Notes: generated from the sequence alone by a model not told the origin. DNA of 56,460 nucleotides from CAZKWY01 sp964556655 (GCA_964556655.1 CAZKWY010000002.1:1-56460); one strand, 5' to 3'; shown: positions 7,522 to 17,090, counted from the first letter of the stretch. Program-made: numbers and translations.

Positions 7522-9303
7522 ATGGATGCTAACCCAGTAGATGAAATTAAAAATAGGCTAGATATCGTTGAGATAATTGGTGGTTATCTCAAACTTCAAA
7601 AAGCGGGGCGTAATTATAGAGCGCCTTGCCCTTTTCATTCTGAAAAAAGCCCTTCTTTTATGGTCTCGCCGGAGAGGCAAATGTGGAAATGTTTCGGCTG
7701 CGATAAAGGAGGAAGTATGTTTGATTTTATAATGGAAATAGAAGGCATTGATTTTGGCGACGCCTTGCGCATGCTTGCTCAAAGGGCTGGAGTGGAATTA
7801 AAAAAAGCAGATGGTCGCTTTTCCAACCAGATAAAAACAGAAAGAAACCGCCTTTATGAGATTTGTCAATTAGCTAGCCAATTTTTTTGCAAACAGCTTC
7901 AAGCAAGCCAAACAGGAAAAAAATTAAAAAAATATCTTACAGAAAGAGGAGTAAATGAAAAAACAATTGAAGAATGGCGTATTGGCTATGCGCCTGAAAA
8001 ATGGCAAAGCCTTGTTGCTTTTTTAAAGGGTCGTGGCTATCCGGAAGAAGAAGTAGTGAAAGCAGGCTTAGCTGTTAAAAGTGAACGGCGGTCAGGAAGT
8101 TATTATGATCGCTTCAGGGATCGGATAATTTTTCCCATTGCCAATATTAATGGGATAGTGGTAGGATTTGGCGGACGTGAAAACCCTTACCGCGCTGATG
8201 AACGAATGGGGAAGTATATTAATACGCCCAATACTTTAATTTATGACAAAAGTCAGCTTTTATACGGGCTGGACAAGGCTAAGGTGCCAATAAGAAAAAA
8301 CAATGCTTGTATTTTAGTTGAGGGCAATCTTGATGTCATTATGTCTCATCAGAGCGGCTCTGAACATACAGTGGCTGTTTCTGGCACAGCCCTTACCTAT
8401 AGCCAGCTAAGGATTATTAAAAGATATACGGATAATCTTCTCATTGCCTTTGACATGGACTTGGCAGGAGAAAACGCGGCAAAAAAGGGGATTGATTTAG
8501 CTCTAGAAGCTGACTTAAACACTAAAATTATTTCTCTTCCACAGGAGCAAGATCCTGCCGATTGTCTAAAGGAGGGCAAGGAGACTTGGCAAAAAGCCAT
8601 AGCAGGAGCGCAGGAAGTGGTAGCTTTTTATTTGTCTAGCGCCTTGGCCCGCTATGATCCTGAAACCGCAGAAGGGAAAAAAGTTATTAGCAAAACAGTT
8701 CTTCCTGTTATCAGAAAAATGCCTAACAGGGTAGAGCAAGCTCATTGGCTCCAAGAGACGGCGTGTCGGCTTAAAACTTCGGAAAAAATTCTGGCAGAGG
8801 AAATGAAAAAAACAAATGATTTTTCTTCTAGATCTTTTTCTAATAACCAATCTATTGCGAATGCATCAAGCAAGCTAGATTTGGAGGAATATACTTTGGG
8901 GCTTGTCCTGACTTATCCAGAAGCCATTAAGGAATATCAGAAAGAAACCTCTTCGCTTTTTAGTAAAAAAGAAATAGGAGAAATGTTTGAAGCAGTAAAA
9001 AGGATTTCTTCCTCCAGCCCTAAGAAAAAAAGCCAGCGCCAATCAAAGCTTATACTTTCCTCTCCTCTTAAAGAAAAAGCTGATGAAATTATGATGAAAA
9101 TGGAGACGCAGAATAATTTCAATAAAGATTTTTGCCCCATTAAAGAGGCTAAGTTCTGTTTTTGCCAGCTTAAAGATAGGCGCTTGCGCCAGCGTTTGAA
9201 TGAACTCAATCTGACCATTCGCCAAGCGGAGGAAAGAGAAGACAAGGAAAATCTTAAAAAATTAACCCAGGAATTTTACGAATTATCAAAACAGTGTAGC
9301 TAG
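7522..9303 (+). CDS. dnaG: DNA primase
   Basis: Primase of 593 residues that makes RNA primers for the replication fork. The N-terminal zinc-binding domain has the Cys-x2-His...Cys-x2-Cys set (Cys36, His39, Cys57, Cys60) in APCPFHSEKSPSF and WKCFGC. The catalytic core follows, with FPIANINGIVVGFGGR and the Toprim acidic motifs: Glu in ILVEGNLDVI and DMDLAG. The C-terminal third, which normally binds DnaB helicase, is poorly conserved. DnaB is encoded about 39 kb away at 47852. rpoD follows after 24 bp, preserving the old dnaG-rpoD neighbourhood found in many bacteria. There is no ribosome site; the ATG at 7522 begins with the conserved helix (MDANPVDEIKNRLDIVEII). Confidence 0.97.
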   Translation: MDANPVDEIKNRLDIVEIIGGYLKLQKAGRNYRAPCPFHSEKSPSFMVSPERQMWKCFGCDKGGSMFDFIMEIEGIDFGDALRMLAQRAGVELKKADGRFSNQIKTERNRLYEICQLASQFFCKQLQASQTGKKLKKYLTERGVNEKTIEEWRIGYAPEKWQSLVAFLKGRGYPEEEVVKAGLAVKSERRSGSYYDRFRDRIIFPIANINGIVVGFGGRENPYRADERMGKYINTPNTLIYDKSQLLYGLDKAKVPIRKNNACILVEGNLDVIMSHQSGSEHTVAVSGTALTYSQLRIIKRYTDNLLIAFDMDLAGENAAKKGIDLALEADLNTKIISLPQEQDPADCLKEGKETWQKAIAGAQEVVAFYLSSALARYDPETAEGKKVISKTVLPVIRKMPNRVEQAHWLQETACRLKTSEKILAEEMKKTNDFSSRSFSNNQSIANASSKLDLEEYTLGLVLTYPEAIKEYQKETSSLFSKKEIGEMFEAVKRISSSSPKKKSQRQSKLILSSPLKEKADEIMMKMETQNNFNKDFCPIKEAKFCFCQLKDRRLRQRLNELNLTIRQAEEREDKENLKKLTQEFYELSKQCS

Positions 9304-9327
9304 GCTTAATTAATAACTTTAACCAAT

Positions 9328-10569
9328 ATGCTTTCTAAAAATAAAACAGCGCGTTCTAAGCGCGCTTCATCTTCTAAAAGAGTCTCTTCGATAAAAATGA
9401 AAGCGGTTGGCGGAAGAGAAGCGACTTCCGCAAAAAAAGCCAAGAAAGGGCCTGTCTTAAAGAAGATTTCGCGGAGACGTTCTCTAAAAAAGACGCGCCA
9501 AAAAGCAGTGGAGGAAAAAATCAATGAGCTAGTTGAAAGAGGAAGGTCAAGAGGATTTATTAGCGAAACCGAAGTTTTATGCGCTTTTCCTAGGATAGAG
9601 CGTGATATAGAATCCCTAGAAGAACTTCACCGTCGCCTAAAAGAAAACAATATTGAGGTAGTAGAGTCAGTAGATTTTCTTGAAAAAGAATCGGAAGAAG
9701 ACGCTAAAAAGAAAAAGAAGGAAGCTCCTTTGCGCATGGATGTTTTTGACAATGTCCAGATGTACCTAAGGGAGATTGGCCGCATTCCCTTATTAAACGC
9801 GGCAGAAGAAATTAAGTTAGCCAAAAGCATTGAACAGGGCGACGAAGAGGCTAAGCAAAAATTAACTCAAGCCAATTTGCGGCTAGTAGTTAGTATTGCT
9901 AAAAAATATGTTAACCGAAGCAGGAATTTGACTTTGCTTGATTTGATTCAAGAAGGCAACATCGGCCTTTTCAAGGCAGTAGAAAAATTTGATTATCACA
10001 AGGGCTATAAGTTTTCCACTTATGCTACGTGGTGGATCCGGCAGGCTATTACGAGAGCGTTGGCTGATCAGGCACGTACTATTCGCATTCCTGTTCATAT
10101 GGTTGAGACGATTAGCAAATATACTCAAAAAAGACGTCAGTTGATCCAGGACTTAGGACGCGAGCCTTTACCAGAAGAAGTTGCCGCTGAGATGGGAGAG
10201 AGTGTAGAAAAGATTAGGCATATTATGAAAATTTCCCAGGAGACGATTTCTTTGGAATCGCCAATAGGAGATGATGATGAAGAAAGTAGCTTAGGAGAAT
10301 TTATTGAAGATAAAAAGACAATTTCTCCAGATCAAATTGCCGGGAGAAAGCTTTTGAGGGAAAGGATTAAAGAAATTTTAGTCGATCTTTCCCCTCGGGA
10401 GCAGAGGATTTTGGAAATGCGTTTCGGTCTTAAAGATGGGGTAACCCATACTCTAGAGGAAGTAGGCCAGGAGTTTGGAGTAACCAGAGAAAGAATACGC
10501 CAGATTGAAGCTAAAGCATTAGAAAGAATGCGCGAGCATGAAGGATCTAAAAAATTGAAAGGATACTAG
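9328..10569 (+). CDS. rpoD: RNA polymerase primary sigma factor
   Basis: Housekeeping sigma factor of 413 residues. A very basic N-terminal extension (about 1-55) precedes a region 1.1-like helix set (VEEKINELVERGRSRGFIS). Region 1.2 is at about 130-160 (YLREIGRIPLLNAAEEI), region 2 includes LRLVVSIAKKY and the -10-binding FSTYATWWIRQAI, region 3 follows, and region 4 ends with the -35-binding helix-turn-helix LEEVGQEFGVTRERIRQIE. The promoters seen here (TTGACA/TATAAT-like, 16-17 bp apart) are what it should read. A weak hairpin-T terminator follows the stop. Confidence 0.97.
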   Translation: MLSKNKTARSKRASSSKRVSSIKMKAVGGREATSAKKAKKGPVLKKISRRRSLKKTRQKAVEEKINELVERGRSRGFISETEVLCAFPRIERDIESLEELHRRLKENNIEVVESVDFLEKESEEDAKKKKKEAPLRMDVFDNVQMYLREIGRIPLLNAAEEIKLAKSIEQGDEEAKQKLTQANLRLVVSIAKKYVNRSRNLTLLDLIQEGNIGLFKAVEKFDYHKGYKFSTYATWWIRQAITRALADQARTIRIPVHMVETISKYTQKRRQLIQDLGREPLPEEVAAEMGESVEKIRHIMKISQETISLESPIGDDDEESSLGEFIEDKKTISPDQIAGRKLLRERIKEILVDLSPREQRILEMRFGLKDGVTHTLEEVGQEFGVTRERIRQIEAKALERMREHEGSKKLKGY

Positions 10570-10579
10570 TTTAAAGACT

Positions 10580-10618
10580 AAAAGCTAGATAGAACCATTA
10601 ATAAACCTAGCTTTTTTT
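10580..10618 (+). terminator. Intrinsic terminator after rpoD
   Basis: AAAAGCTAG (10580-10588) pairs with CTAGCTTTT (10607-10615), followed by T residues. The stem is AU-rich, so it is probably leaky and may let some transcripts enter the downstream polysaccharide genes. Confidence 0.5.
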
Positions 10619-10622
10619 GGTA

Positions 10623-12212
10623 ATGGCCAGCCAAGATTATCATAATGCTAAAAGAATAATTGTGTTTGCTGTCGAAGCCGCAGTTGTTTTTTTAATGGGC
10701 CTAGGCCTGATTTCTCGAGAGGCTAGTCTCTTTCTGGCTGCCTTAATGGCTTTTTATTTTATTTTCAGCCCTTTGCGGGATGGCATCTGGCTTTTTATCG
10801 CTTCCATCCCTTTATTTGTCGCTTTGCCCATTAGCAAGGGCTTTGACACCTTAGCTAGTTGGCGTATTTTTTCTTTAATCCTTTTGCTGGTTTTATTCTA
10901 TCGCCGTCGTCTTTTATCTTATTACTTCAGTTATTGGAAAGAGATTATTAAAGAACACTATCAGAGGCGTAGTTTTGAATGTCTGTCTATAATTTTTCTC
11001 GCTTTTGCTTTTTTTTCCTTGTTAGTGGCAGAAGATCTTTTAGCAGGAATTAAAAAAATAATTTTTTTGCTCAATGCCTTTTTTATCTACTTTATTATTA
11101 AAAAAGCAGGGGAGAAAGATCGAAGCGTTTTAAGGGAAGTGCTTAGCGGAGCTAAGACAGCTATCGCATTTGTTCTCGGCGTGGGGCTGGCCCAATTTAT
11201 TACAGTTTTTATTGTCCCCTTAAGTGTTTTTTGGAATTTTTGGGACAGTAATTTTATTCCTGTTTTTTACGGAGAAAAGCTTGGCTGGCTTTTATCTTAC
11301 AGCAATACTTGGTTTTCCTATTATCCCTATTTGCCAGCTACTTTAAGGATGTTTTCGGTTTTCCCAGACTCTCATTCTTTTGCTCTTTTTTGCGTTTTGT
11401 CCCTCCCTTTTTTGTTGTGGTTTATCTTCAGAAAAAAAAGGGGGGGCCGCAAAAAAGTTTTCTTTTTGTATTTAACTCTTCTCTTTTGCCTTTCGGCGAT
11501 TATTTTTTCCGGTTCGCGCGGCGTTTGGGTGGGTGGAATAGGAAGTTTTTTCGCTCTTTTGCTTCTCTTGTTCGCCAATTGGTCGCCTGCCCTTAAGAAA
11601 GCAACTAGCTTCTTTATTCCTTTGAAAAAGCGGGCGTGGCGGAGGCAAATGATGGCTATGGCAGGGGTAATAATCATCTTTTTTCTTCTCTTTCCTGTTG
11701 CTTCGCGCGTTCTTTTATTGTCTCAACAAGTCCAGATGGAAAGTGAACTTGATTTAGGCAAAGCTTCTTTATTTAGAAGAGCTAGAAGCATTTTTCAACT
11801 TGATGAAGCATCTATTAAAGGACGACTAGAGATCTGGCAACGAACGGCCGATTCTATTGCCATGCGTCCTCTTCTAGGAGTGGGGATAGGCAACTATCCT
11901 ATTGTCTTAAAAGAAGGAATTTCTTCTGCCGAAAGAGGCGCTTCAGCGCATAGTCTTTATTTAGACATAGCTGCTGAAATGGGAATTTTTTCTTTGCTTA
12001 TTATGTTGGCTCTTTTTTGGCAGATTTTTAAGGATGCTTGGGAGAAATTTACTAGAAGTCACCGTTCTTTTTTTAGAATTTGGACTGGTTTTTTTGTTCT
12101 TGCTTTGATATGGCTTTTAGGATATAGTGTATTTGATGTTGTTTTATTAAACGACAAGGTGCTTTTATTTTTTGCGGCCAGTCTATCAATCTTATATTTC
12201 CCTAAACGATGA
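10623..12212 (+). CDS. O-antigen ligase/polymerase family membrane protein (Wzy_C type)
   Basis: A 529-residue protein with about 11-13 membrane segments. The signature region lies at about 285-320 (CLSAIIFSGSRGVWVGG), and a long loop near 385-440 includes KGRLEIWQRTADSI and LLGVGIGNYP, the usual RxE(I)W...GxGxGN pattern of the O-antigen ligase/Wzy superfamily. These enzymes join or polymerise lipid-linked sugar chains on the outer side of the membrane. I chose the ATG at 10623 over a TTG two codons earlier. Its stop overlaps the next gene's start (ATGA), so it is translationally coupled to a GT2 transferase and co-located with an LCP ligase. This suggests a surface glycopolymer pathway. Confidence 0.85.
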   Translation: MASQDYHNAKRIIVFAVEAAVVFLMGLGLISREASLFLAALMAFYFIFSPLRDGIWLFIASIPLFVALPISKGFDTLASWRIFSLILLLVLFYRRRLLSYYFSYWKEIIKEHYQRRSFECLSIIFLAFAFFSLLVAEDLLAGIKKIIFLLNAFFIYFIIKKAGEKDRSVLREVLSGAKTAIAFVLGVGLAQFITVFIVPLSVFWNFWDSNFIPVFYGEKLGWLLSYSNTWFSYYPYLPATLRMFSVFPDSHSFALFCVLSLPFLLWFIFRKKRGGRKKVFFLYLTLLFCLSAIIFSGSRGVWVGGIGSFFALLLLLFANWSPALKKATSFFIPLKKRAWRRQMMAMAGVIIIFFLLFPVASRVLLLSQQVQMESELDLGKASLFRRARSIFQLDEASIKGRLEIWQRTADSIAMRPLLGVGIGNYPIVLKEGISSAERGASAHSLYLDIAAEMGIFSLLIMLALFWQIFKDAWEKFTRSHRSFFRIWTGFFVLALIWLLGYSVFDVVLLNDKVLLFFAASLSILYFPKR

Positions 12213-13258
12213 TTCCTTTAGTTTCGATCAGCTTATTAGCTTATAACGGAAAAAAATATTTGAAGGATTGTTTAAACTCGGTTTGTAGTCAGAGCTATAA
12301 AGAAATAGAATTGATTGTTATCGATAATGATTCCAGCGATGGGACAAAAGAAATAGTCAAAAAAATTTCTTTTGGCGGTCCTTTAATTAAAGTTTTTAAT
12401 CAAAAAAACCTTGGTTTTTCGGCTGGCCATAATCAGGCGATTAAAAAGGCTAAGGGAAAATATATTCTTTGTCTCAATCAGGATGTTTTTTTAGACAAAT
12501 ATTTCATCCAAAAAGCGGTGGAAACTATGGAAAAAGATGATAAAATCGCGTCGGTCCAAGGCAAGCTTTTGCGCTGGACAAACGATCTGCCGGTTTTTAG
12601 AGGATACACTGATTATCATATTTCTCATATTATTGATACTACCGGCCTGGAAATGTTAAAAAACCGTCGTATTATTAATAGGCGGCAGGGAGAAATAGAT
12701 AGCCAGGAGCAAGAGGAAGCAATAGAAGAAATTTTTGGCGCTGATGGCGCGGCTCCTCTTTATCGTCGAGAAGCGCTGGAAAGCATTAAGATATCTTTAA
12801 AAGAAACGGAGCAAGAAGAATATTTTGACGAAGATTTTTTTTGCTATAAAGAAGATGTGGATTTGGCTTGGCGTTTGCGTCTTTACGGATGGAAATCTAT
12901 TTATCAGCCTGCTGCCTTAGGCTGGCATGCTCGCACAGCAGGAGAAAGCGCAAGCAGAAAATATTTTAGTATCATTAGAGAGCGTTTAAAAATAAATCCT
13001 TTTGGCAAATATCATGCTTTTAGAAATCAAAGGTTGATGCAGGTCAAAAACGAACAAATAGGCCTTTTGGCAAGGCATTTCCCCCGGCTAGCAGTTAAAG
13101 AAATGGGTTCTTGGTTTTTCGTTCTTGTTTTTGAAAAATATACTTGGCGGGCAATAAAAGAGTTTTTTCAGCTTTTACCTCAAGCTCTTCAAAAAAGAAA
13201 GATTATTATGGCAAAAAAAATAGCTTCAACCGAAGAAATGAAACAATGGTTTAAGTAA
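12209..13258 (+). CDS. Glycosyltransferase family 2
   Basis: Cytoplasmic-facing GT-A transferase of 349 residues. It begins PLVSISLLAYNGKKYL and has the nucleotide-sugar motifs VIDNDSSDGT and LNQDVFLD (metal-binding acidic pair). A later acceptor-side block, FGADGAAPLYRREAL, is followed by YKEDVDLAWRLRLYGW with the probable catalytic Glu/Asp and then LGWHAR. The sugar transferred is unknown. It resembles rhamnosyl-type GT2 proteins (WbbL-like). A C-terminal amphipathic region may bind the membrane. The start overlaps the ligase stop by 4 bp and LCP begins 1 bp after its stop, so the genes are clearly one operon. Confidence 0.88.
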   Translation: MIPLVSISLLAYNGKKYLKDCLNSVCSQSYKEIELIVIDNDSSDGTKEIVKKISFGGPLIKVFNQKNLGFSAGHNQAIKKAKGKYILCLNQDVFLDKYFIQKAVETMEKDDKIASVQGKLLRWTNDLPVFRGYTDYHISHIIDTTGLEMLKNRRIINRRQGEIDSQEQEEAIEEIFGADGAAPLYRREALESIKISLKETEQEEYFDEDFFCYKEDVDLAWRLRLYGWKSIYQPAALGWHARTAGESASRKYFSIIRERLKINPFGKYHAFRNQRLMQVKNEQIGLLARHFPRLAVKEMGSWFFVLVFEKYTWRAIKEFFQLLPQALQKRKIIMAKKIASTEEMKQWFK

Positions 13259-13259
13259 T

Positions 13260-14285
13260 ATGGAGGAACAAGTAAAGACAAAAAAGAAAAAATATTTTTG
13301 GTGGTTATTAGTAATTGTTTTTTTGGTCGGTTTTTTTGGCCTCTTTTTTTTAAAGACTGGCTTTACTATTAGCAATGTCGCTGGTTGGAGCCAGCAGGCT
13401 GGAATTCTGCCTTTTAACAAGAATTTGCCTGATTTGCCGAAAGATAATCCTGATCGCCTTAACATTCTTCTTTTGGGCATGAGAGGAACTAATGAACCTG
13501 GCGACGGAAAGCTTCTTTCCGACGCCATTATTCTTGCTTCTGTCAAGAAAAGCACCGGTCAGACTGCTTTGATTTCTTTTCCTCGCGATCTCTATGCGCG
13601 AATATGGTGTTCTGATGAGGAAAAAAAGATTAATTTTGCTTTTGCTCAAGGAGGGCTAGCATGCGCCAAAAACACGGTCTCTCTTATTAGTGGACTTTAC
13701 ATTGATCACGCTGTTAGCATTAACTTTAGCGGCCTTGTCGAGCTTGTTGATGCTATGGGAGGGATAGATATTTATCTGCCTGAACCGTTTGAGGAGAGCT
13801 TCCAGTGGGCTAAGGAGGGCTGGGAAGAAAACGATTACTGGTTTGTTAAAGAAATAGAGGGAAAAGAGAGATGGGTTTTCCATATTGCTACCGGTACTAA
13901 CCACCTAGACGGTCAAACAGTTCTTTACTATGTTCGTTCTCGCTATTCTACTAATGATTTTGACAGGATGAGAAGGCAGCAACAATTTCTTATGGCCCTT
14001 AAAGAAAAGATGCTTTCTTTAAATGTCTTGGCTAATCCGGTAAAAGTTTATAATCTTTTGGATATTTTAGGCAATAATGTCAGAACCGACATGAACGTGT
14101 CTGAAATAGGGAATATGATTATTTCATCTTCAGAATGGGAGAAAGAGAAAGTAAAAAAACTTTCTTTTGACACCAGCGCGCAGGGCTTTCTTTATCATAC
14201 TTTTATTAATGAGGAATATGTTCTTTTGCCTGTAGGCGATAATTTTAGTAAAATACAACAGGCTTGCAAAAATATTTTTGAGTAA
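13260..14285 (+). CDS. LytR-CpsA-Psr (LCP) family glycopolymer ligase
   Basis: A 341-residue protein with a short basic cytoplasmic end, one membrane segment (about 14-36) and an extracytoplasmic LCP domain. Recognisable blocks are LNILLLGMRG, LLSDAIILASV, LISFPRDLYARI, VELVDAMGGIDIYLP, HLDGQTVLYYVRSRYS and DFDRMRRQQQFL, including the Arg and Asp residues that bind the pyrophosphate lipid. LCP enzymes move lipid-linked glycopolymers onto peptidoglycan or proteins. An insertion (about 175-205) with many Trp and charged residues sits before HLDGQ. Flanked by two GT2 genes and an O-antigen ligase, it probably attaches the polymer they make. Confidence 0.93.
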   Translation: MEEQVKTKKKKYFWWLLVIVFLVGFFGLFFLKTGFTISNVAGWSQQAGILPFNKNLPDLPKDNPDRLNILLLGMRGTNEPGDGKLLSDAIILASVKKSTGQTALISFPRDLYARIWCSDEEKKINFAFAQGGLACAKNTVSLISGLYIDHAVSINFSGLVELVDAMGGIDIYLPEPFEESFQWAKEGWEENDYWFVKEIEGKERWVFHIATGTNHLDGQTVLYYVRSRYSTNDFDRMRRQQQFLMALKEKMLSLNVLANPVKVYNLLDILGNNVRTDMNVSEIGNMIISSSEWEKEKVKKLSFDTSAQGFLYHTFINEEYVLLPVGDNFSKIQQACKNIFE

Positions 14286-14299
14286 TCTGGAATAAAAAC

Positions 14300-15118
14300 A
14301 TGCTTTCTATTATTGTTAGTCATTACAAAAGTCCTATTTTATTAAAGCTTTGCCTGCAGTCGATAAAGGAGAATGTAACTTTTTCCGATTACGAGATTAT
14401 TGTCGCTGACAGCGAAGCTCAGTCCAATACCAGAGAAATGCTGGAAGATTATTTTAAGACATGGCTTTCAGAGCAAGCAAAAGAAGGACAAATAAGATAC
14501 CTTCCTTTTGCTGAAAATCTTGGTTATGCTAAGATAGTTAATAGAGCCATTAAAAGGGCGCGTGGAGAATATTTTCTGGTTATTAACGCCGATATCATTG
14601 TTCTCAAGCATGCGACCAAAAGACTGATGGACTATCTTAAAGAAAATCCCGATGTTGGCGTTGTTGCTCCCAGTCTTCTTACTTTTAGCAACCAAGGACA
14701 AATTTCCGCTTTTCATCATCCAAACCTCAAAGCTTTTTTGGCTAGAAGGACTGTCTTGGGCAAAACAGAATGGGGAAAAAGAGTGTTGACGCAGTTCCAA
14801 ATACCAATTAGCGACAAAGAAGCCCAAGAAGTAGACTGGGTCCAAGGATCAGCCATGATGGTAAAAAAAGACGCTGTTAATAAGGTTGGTCTTTTGGACG
14901 AAAGATTTTTTATGTATCTTGAGGATGCTGATTGGTGTCGTCGTTTTTGGAAAAATGATTATCGGGTAGTTTATCTGCCTTTCGCCCAGATGTCGCATTA
15001 TTATCATAGAAAAAGCAAAAGATGGGGACAGCTGTTAGATCCCTTTTTAAACAAGGCAACCCGCTGGCATATTAGAAGTGCCTTTAAGTACTTTTGGAAG
15101 TGGCGCGGGACTGCTTAA
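14300..15118 (+). CDS. Glycosyltransferase family 2 (WbbL-like)
   Basis: A GT-A fold transferase of 272 residues. It starts LSIIVSHYKSPILLKL, shows IIVADSEAQSNT, the metal-binding INADIIV, then VDWVQGSAMMVKK and LDERFFMYLEDADWCRRFW, the typical rhamnosyltransferase-like acceptor block, and ends with MSHYYHRKS. It probably adds one sugar to a lipid-linked chain in the cytoplasm; donor and acceptor are unknown. It lies 14 bp after the LCP gene and 19 bp before ctpA, and lacks a ribosome site. It is distinct in sequence from the GT2 at 12209, so not a tandem duplicate. Confidence 0.88.
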   Translation: MLSIIVSHYKSPILLKLCLQSIKENVTFSDYEIIVADSEAQSNTREMLEDYFKTWLSEQAKEGQIRYLPFAENLGYAKIVNRAIKRARGEYFLVINADIIVLKHATKRLMDYLKENPDVGVVAPSLLTFSNQGQISAFHHPNLKAFLARRTVLGKTEWGKRVLTQFQIPISDKEAQEVDWVQGSAMMVKKDAVNKVGLLDERFFMYLEDADWCRRFWKNDYRVVYLPFAQMSHYYHRKSKRWGQLLDPFLNKATRWHIRSAFKYFWKWRGTA

Positions 15119-15137
15119 TTATTTTACTGGCTAAATT

Positions 15138-16331
15138 ATGAAGAAAAAAATTTTAATTCCTGTTTTTATTGCTTTAGTGGGGATAGTTTTTGGTTCAGGT
15201 TATTTTATCGGCCAGAATGCTCGTCCTGCTGTTGAAAAGATTACCAGTTTAGAGAATAAAGAATTAGATAAGCCGCAAGCAGTTGATTTTAGCTCTTTTT
15301 GGAATGCTTGGCATCTTGTTGAACAAGAATATGTCGATAGAGATGAGCTTGATTACGAAAAAATGGTCTACGGATCAATTAGCGGATTAGTCAATTCTTT
15401 AGGTGATCCTTATTCTGTTTTTATGGAGCCAAAGGAAAGCAAGAAATTTATGGATGATATGAGCGGCAGTTTTGAGGGCATTGGCGCTGAAGTAGGAATA
15501 CGTCAAGGAGTGCTGACTATTATTTCGCCTCTCGAAGGCAATCCAGCCCAAGAGGCAGGTATTAAGTCAGGCGATAAAATTATTAAGGTAGACGATACGT
15601 TGACGACAGATTTAAGTTTAGACGAAGCGGTCAGCTTGATTAGAGGACCACGAGGCACTGAAGTGAGGCTTCTTATTATGAGAGAAAACTGGGAGGAAGC
15701 AAGAGAGATTAAAGTCGTCAGAGACACAATTAAAATTCCTATTATTGAATGGTCATATCGCGAAAATAATATTGCCTATGTCCAGCTTTATCATTTTACA
15801 GAGAATTCTTCGGCGGAATTTGCTCGCATTGCTAACCAGATAGCCAGCAAAGACGCTCAAGGCATAGTCCTGGATTTAAGAGACAACCCCGGAGGATATC
15901 TAAACGCTGCCGTTAACATCGCTAGCTGGTATTTGCCAAAGGGCGATCCGGTAGTATTGGAAGATTTTGGCAATGATGATAAAAAAGCGTATAAAAGCCA
16001 AGGATATATGAAATTAGCTGACGTTCCTACCGTTATTCTAATTAATCAGGGATCAGCTTCAGCCTCAGAGATTGTTGCCGGCGCTCTTAGGGATTTGGAT
16101 AATGTTTGGATAGTGGGAGAAAGAAGCTTTGGCAAGGGATCAGTCCAGCAACTAGAAGAAATGCTTGACGGGTCCAGCATCAAGTTAACTGTGGCTAAAT
16201 GGCTGACTCCTTCGGGAGTAAGCATTTCAGAAGAGGGGATTGAGCCTGATATCGAAGCAAAAATAACCGAAGAGGATATTGATAATATGCGTGATCCTCA
16301 ATTGGACAAGGCGATAGAAGTCTTAGAATAG
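15138..16331 (+). CDS. ctpA: Carboxy-terminal processing protease (peptidase S41)
   Basis: An exported serine protease of 397 residues, the normal length. It has an N-terminal membrane anchor (residues 5-25), a PDZ domain (about 110-190, SFEGIGAEVG and IIKVDDTLT) and the S41 catalytic domain. The Ser/Lys dyad is visible: Ser in NQGSASASEIVAGAL (about 308) and Lys333 in ERSFGKGSVQ. It would cut C-terminal tails of proteins outside the membrane, often regulating peptidoglycan hydrolases or processing surface proteins. The surrounding genes deal with surface polymers, so a quality-control role there is plausible. The symbol follows the family; orthology to a specific CtpA/B is not established. 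Confidence 0.93.
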   Translation: MKKKILIPVFIALVGIVFGSGYFIGQNARPAVEKITSLENKELDKPQAVDFSSFWNAWHLVEQEYVDRDELDYEKMVYGSISGLVNSLGDPYSVFMEPKESKKFMDDMSGSFEGIGAEVGIRQGVLTIISPLEGNPAQEAGIKSGDKIIKVDDTLTTDLSLDEAVSLIRGPRGTEVRLLIMRENWEEAREIKVVRDTIKIPIIEWSYRENNIAYVQLYHFTENSSAEFARIANQIASKDAQGIVLDLRDNPGGYLNAAVNIASWYLPKGDPVVLEDFGNDDKKAYKSQGYMKLADVPTVILINQGSASASEIVAGALRDLDNVWIVGERSFGKGSVQQLEEMLDGSSIKLTVAKWLTPSGVSISEEGIEPDIEAKITEEDIDNMRDPQLDKAIEVLE

Positions 16332-16342
16332 GCATCAACTTT

Positions 16343-16618
16343 ATGAAGGAACAAGTGCGTTTAGTAGTTAGCGGAAGAGTGCAAGGAGTTTTTTTTCGTG
16401 ATTCAGCAAGAAGAAAGGCAAAAAAGATAGGTTTAGTGGGATGGGTGATGAATCAGGAAGACGGTACAGTTAAAATTATGGCCGAGGGAGAAAAAGACAA
16501 ACTGGAAGAATTTATCCAGTGGTGCTATAATGGTCCTATTATGGCAAAAGTAGATAAGGTAAAAGAAGAATGGAAGACGGCTCAAGAAAAATTTGATAAA
16601 TTTGAGATTAGGCATTGA
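16343..16618 (+). CDS. acyP: Acylphosphatase
   Basis: A 91-residue acylphosphatase, full length. The phosphate-binding loop GRVQGVFFRDS carries catalytic Arg19, and Asn37 in GWVMNQEDGTVK positions the water. These small enzymes hydrolyse acyl phosphates such as carbamoyl or acetyl phosphate; their cellular purpose in bacteria is unclear. The gene lies 11 bp after ctpA and 27 bp before rplI, so it is probably transcribed with both. No ribosome site is seen. Confidence 0.93.
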   Translation: MKEQVRLVVSGRVQGVFFRDSARRKAKKIGLVGWVMNQEDGTVKIMAEGEKDKLEEFIQWCYNGPIMAKVDKVKEEWKTAQEKFDKFEIRH

Positions 16619-16645
16619 GCAATAAACATAACCTCAAAGCAATAT

Positions 16646-17089
16646 ATGAAAGTAATCTTAACTAAAGATATTACCAATATAGGCAAAAAAGGAGAAGTCA
16701 AAAAAATCGCTGACGGCTATGGAAGAAATTTTTTAATTCCTAAAAAGATGGCTGTTTTAGCGACGCAGTTAGAAATCGCTAAAGCCGAGGAACAGCAAAA
16801 AATAGAGGCGCAGAAATCAGAAGAAGAGCTTCAATGTTTTCAAGAAATGGCCAGCCAGCTGGACGGGCTAGAAATAGAAATAGCGGAAAAAGCGGGTGAA
16901 GATAATAAATTTTTTGGCGCAATTAATGTTTCTAAAATAGCTTCTAAATTAAAAAATCTCGGTTTTGAAGTAGACAAAAAATGCGTTAAATTAGAAGAAC
17001 CGATTAAGGAATTAGGCGAGTACGAGGTCCGTTTGGAATTGCCTCATAATTTAGAAGCGTTTATCAAAATTATTGCTGTAGAGGAATAA
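16646..17089 (+). CDS. rplI: 50S ribosomal protein L9
   Basis: A full-length L9 of 147 residues. The N-terminal rRNA-binding domain (MKVILTKDITNIGKKGEVKKI, then GYGRNFLIPKKMA) is followed by the long connecting helix and the C-terminal domain (FFGAINVSKIASKL, KELGEYEVRLELPHN). L9 stabilises the L1 stalk region and helps keep frame. L9 is reported missing in some candidate-phyla bacteria, notably Microgenomates, so its presence supports a Parcubacteria-side placement. The gene ends the plus-strand run that begins near dnaG, and a strong two-way terminator separates it from rpmA. Confidence 0.96.
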   Translation: MKVILTKDITNIGKKGEVKKIADGYGRNFLIPKKMAVLATQLEIAKAEEQQKIEAQKSEEELQCFQEMASQLDGLEIEIAEKAGEDNKFFGAINVSKIASKLKNLGFEVDKKCVKLEEPIKELGEYEVRLELPHNLEAFIKIIAVEE

Positions 17090-17090
17090 A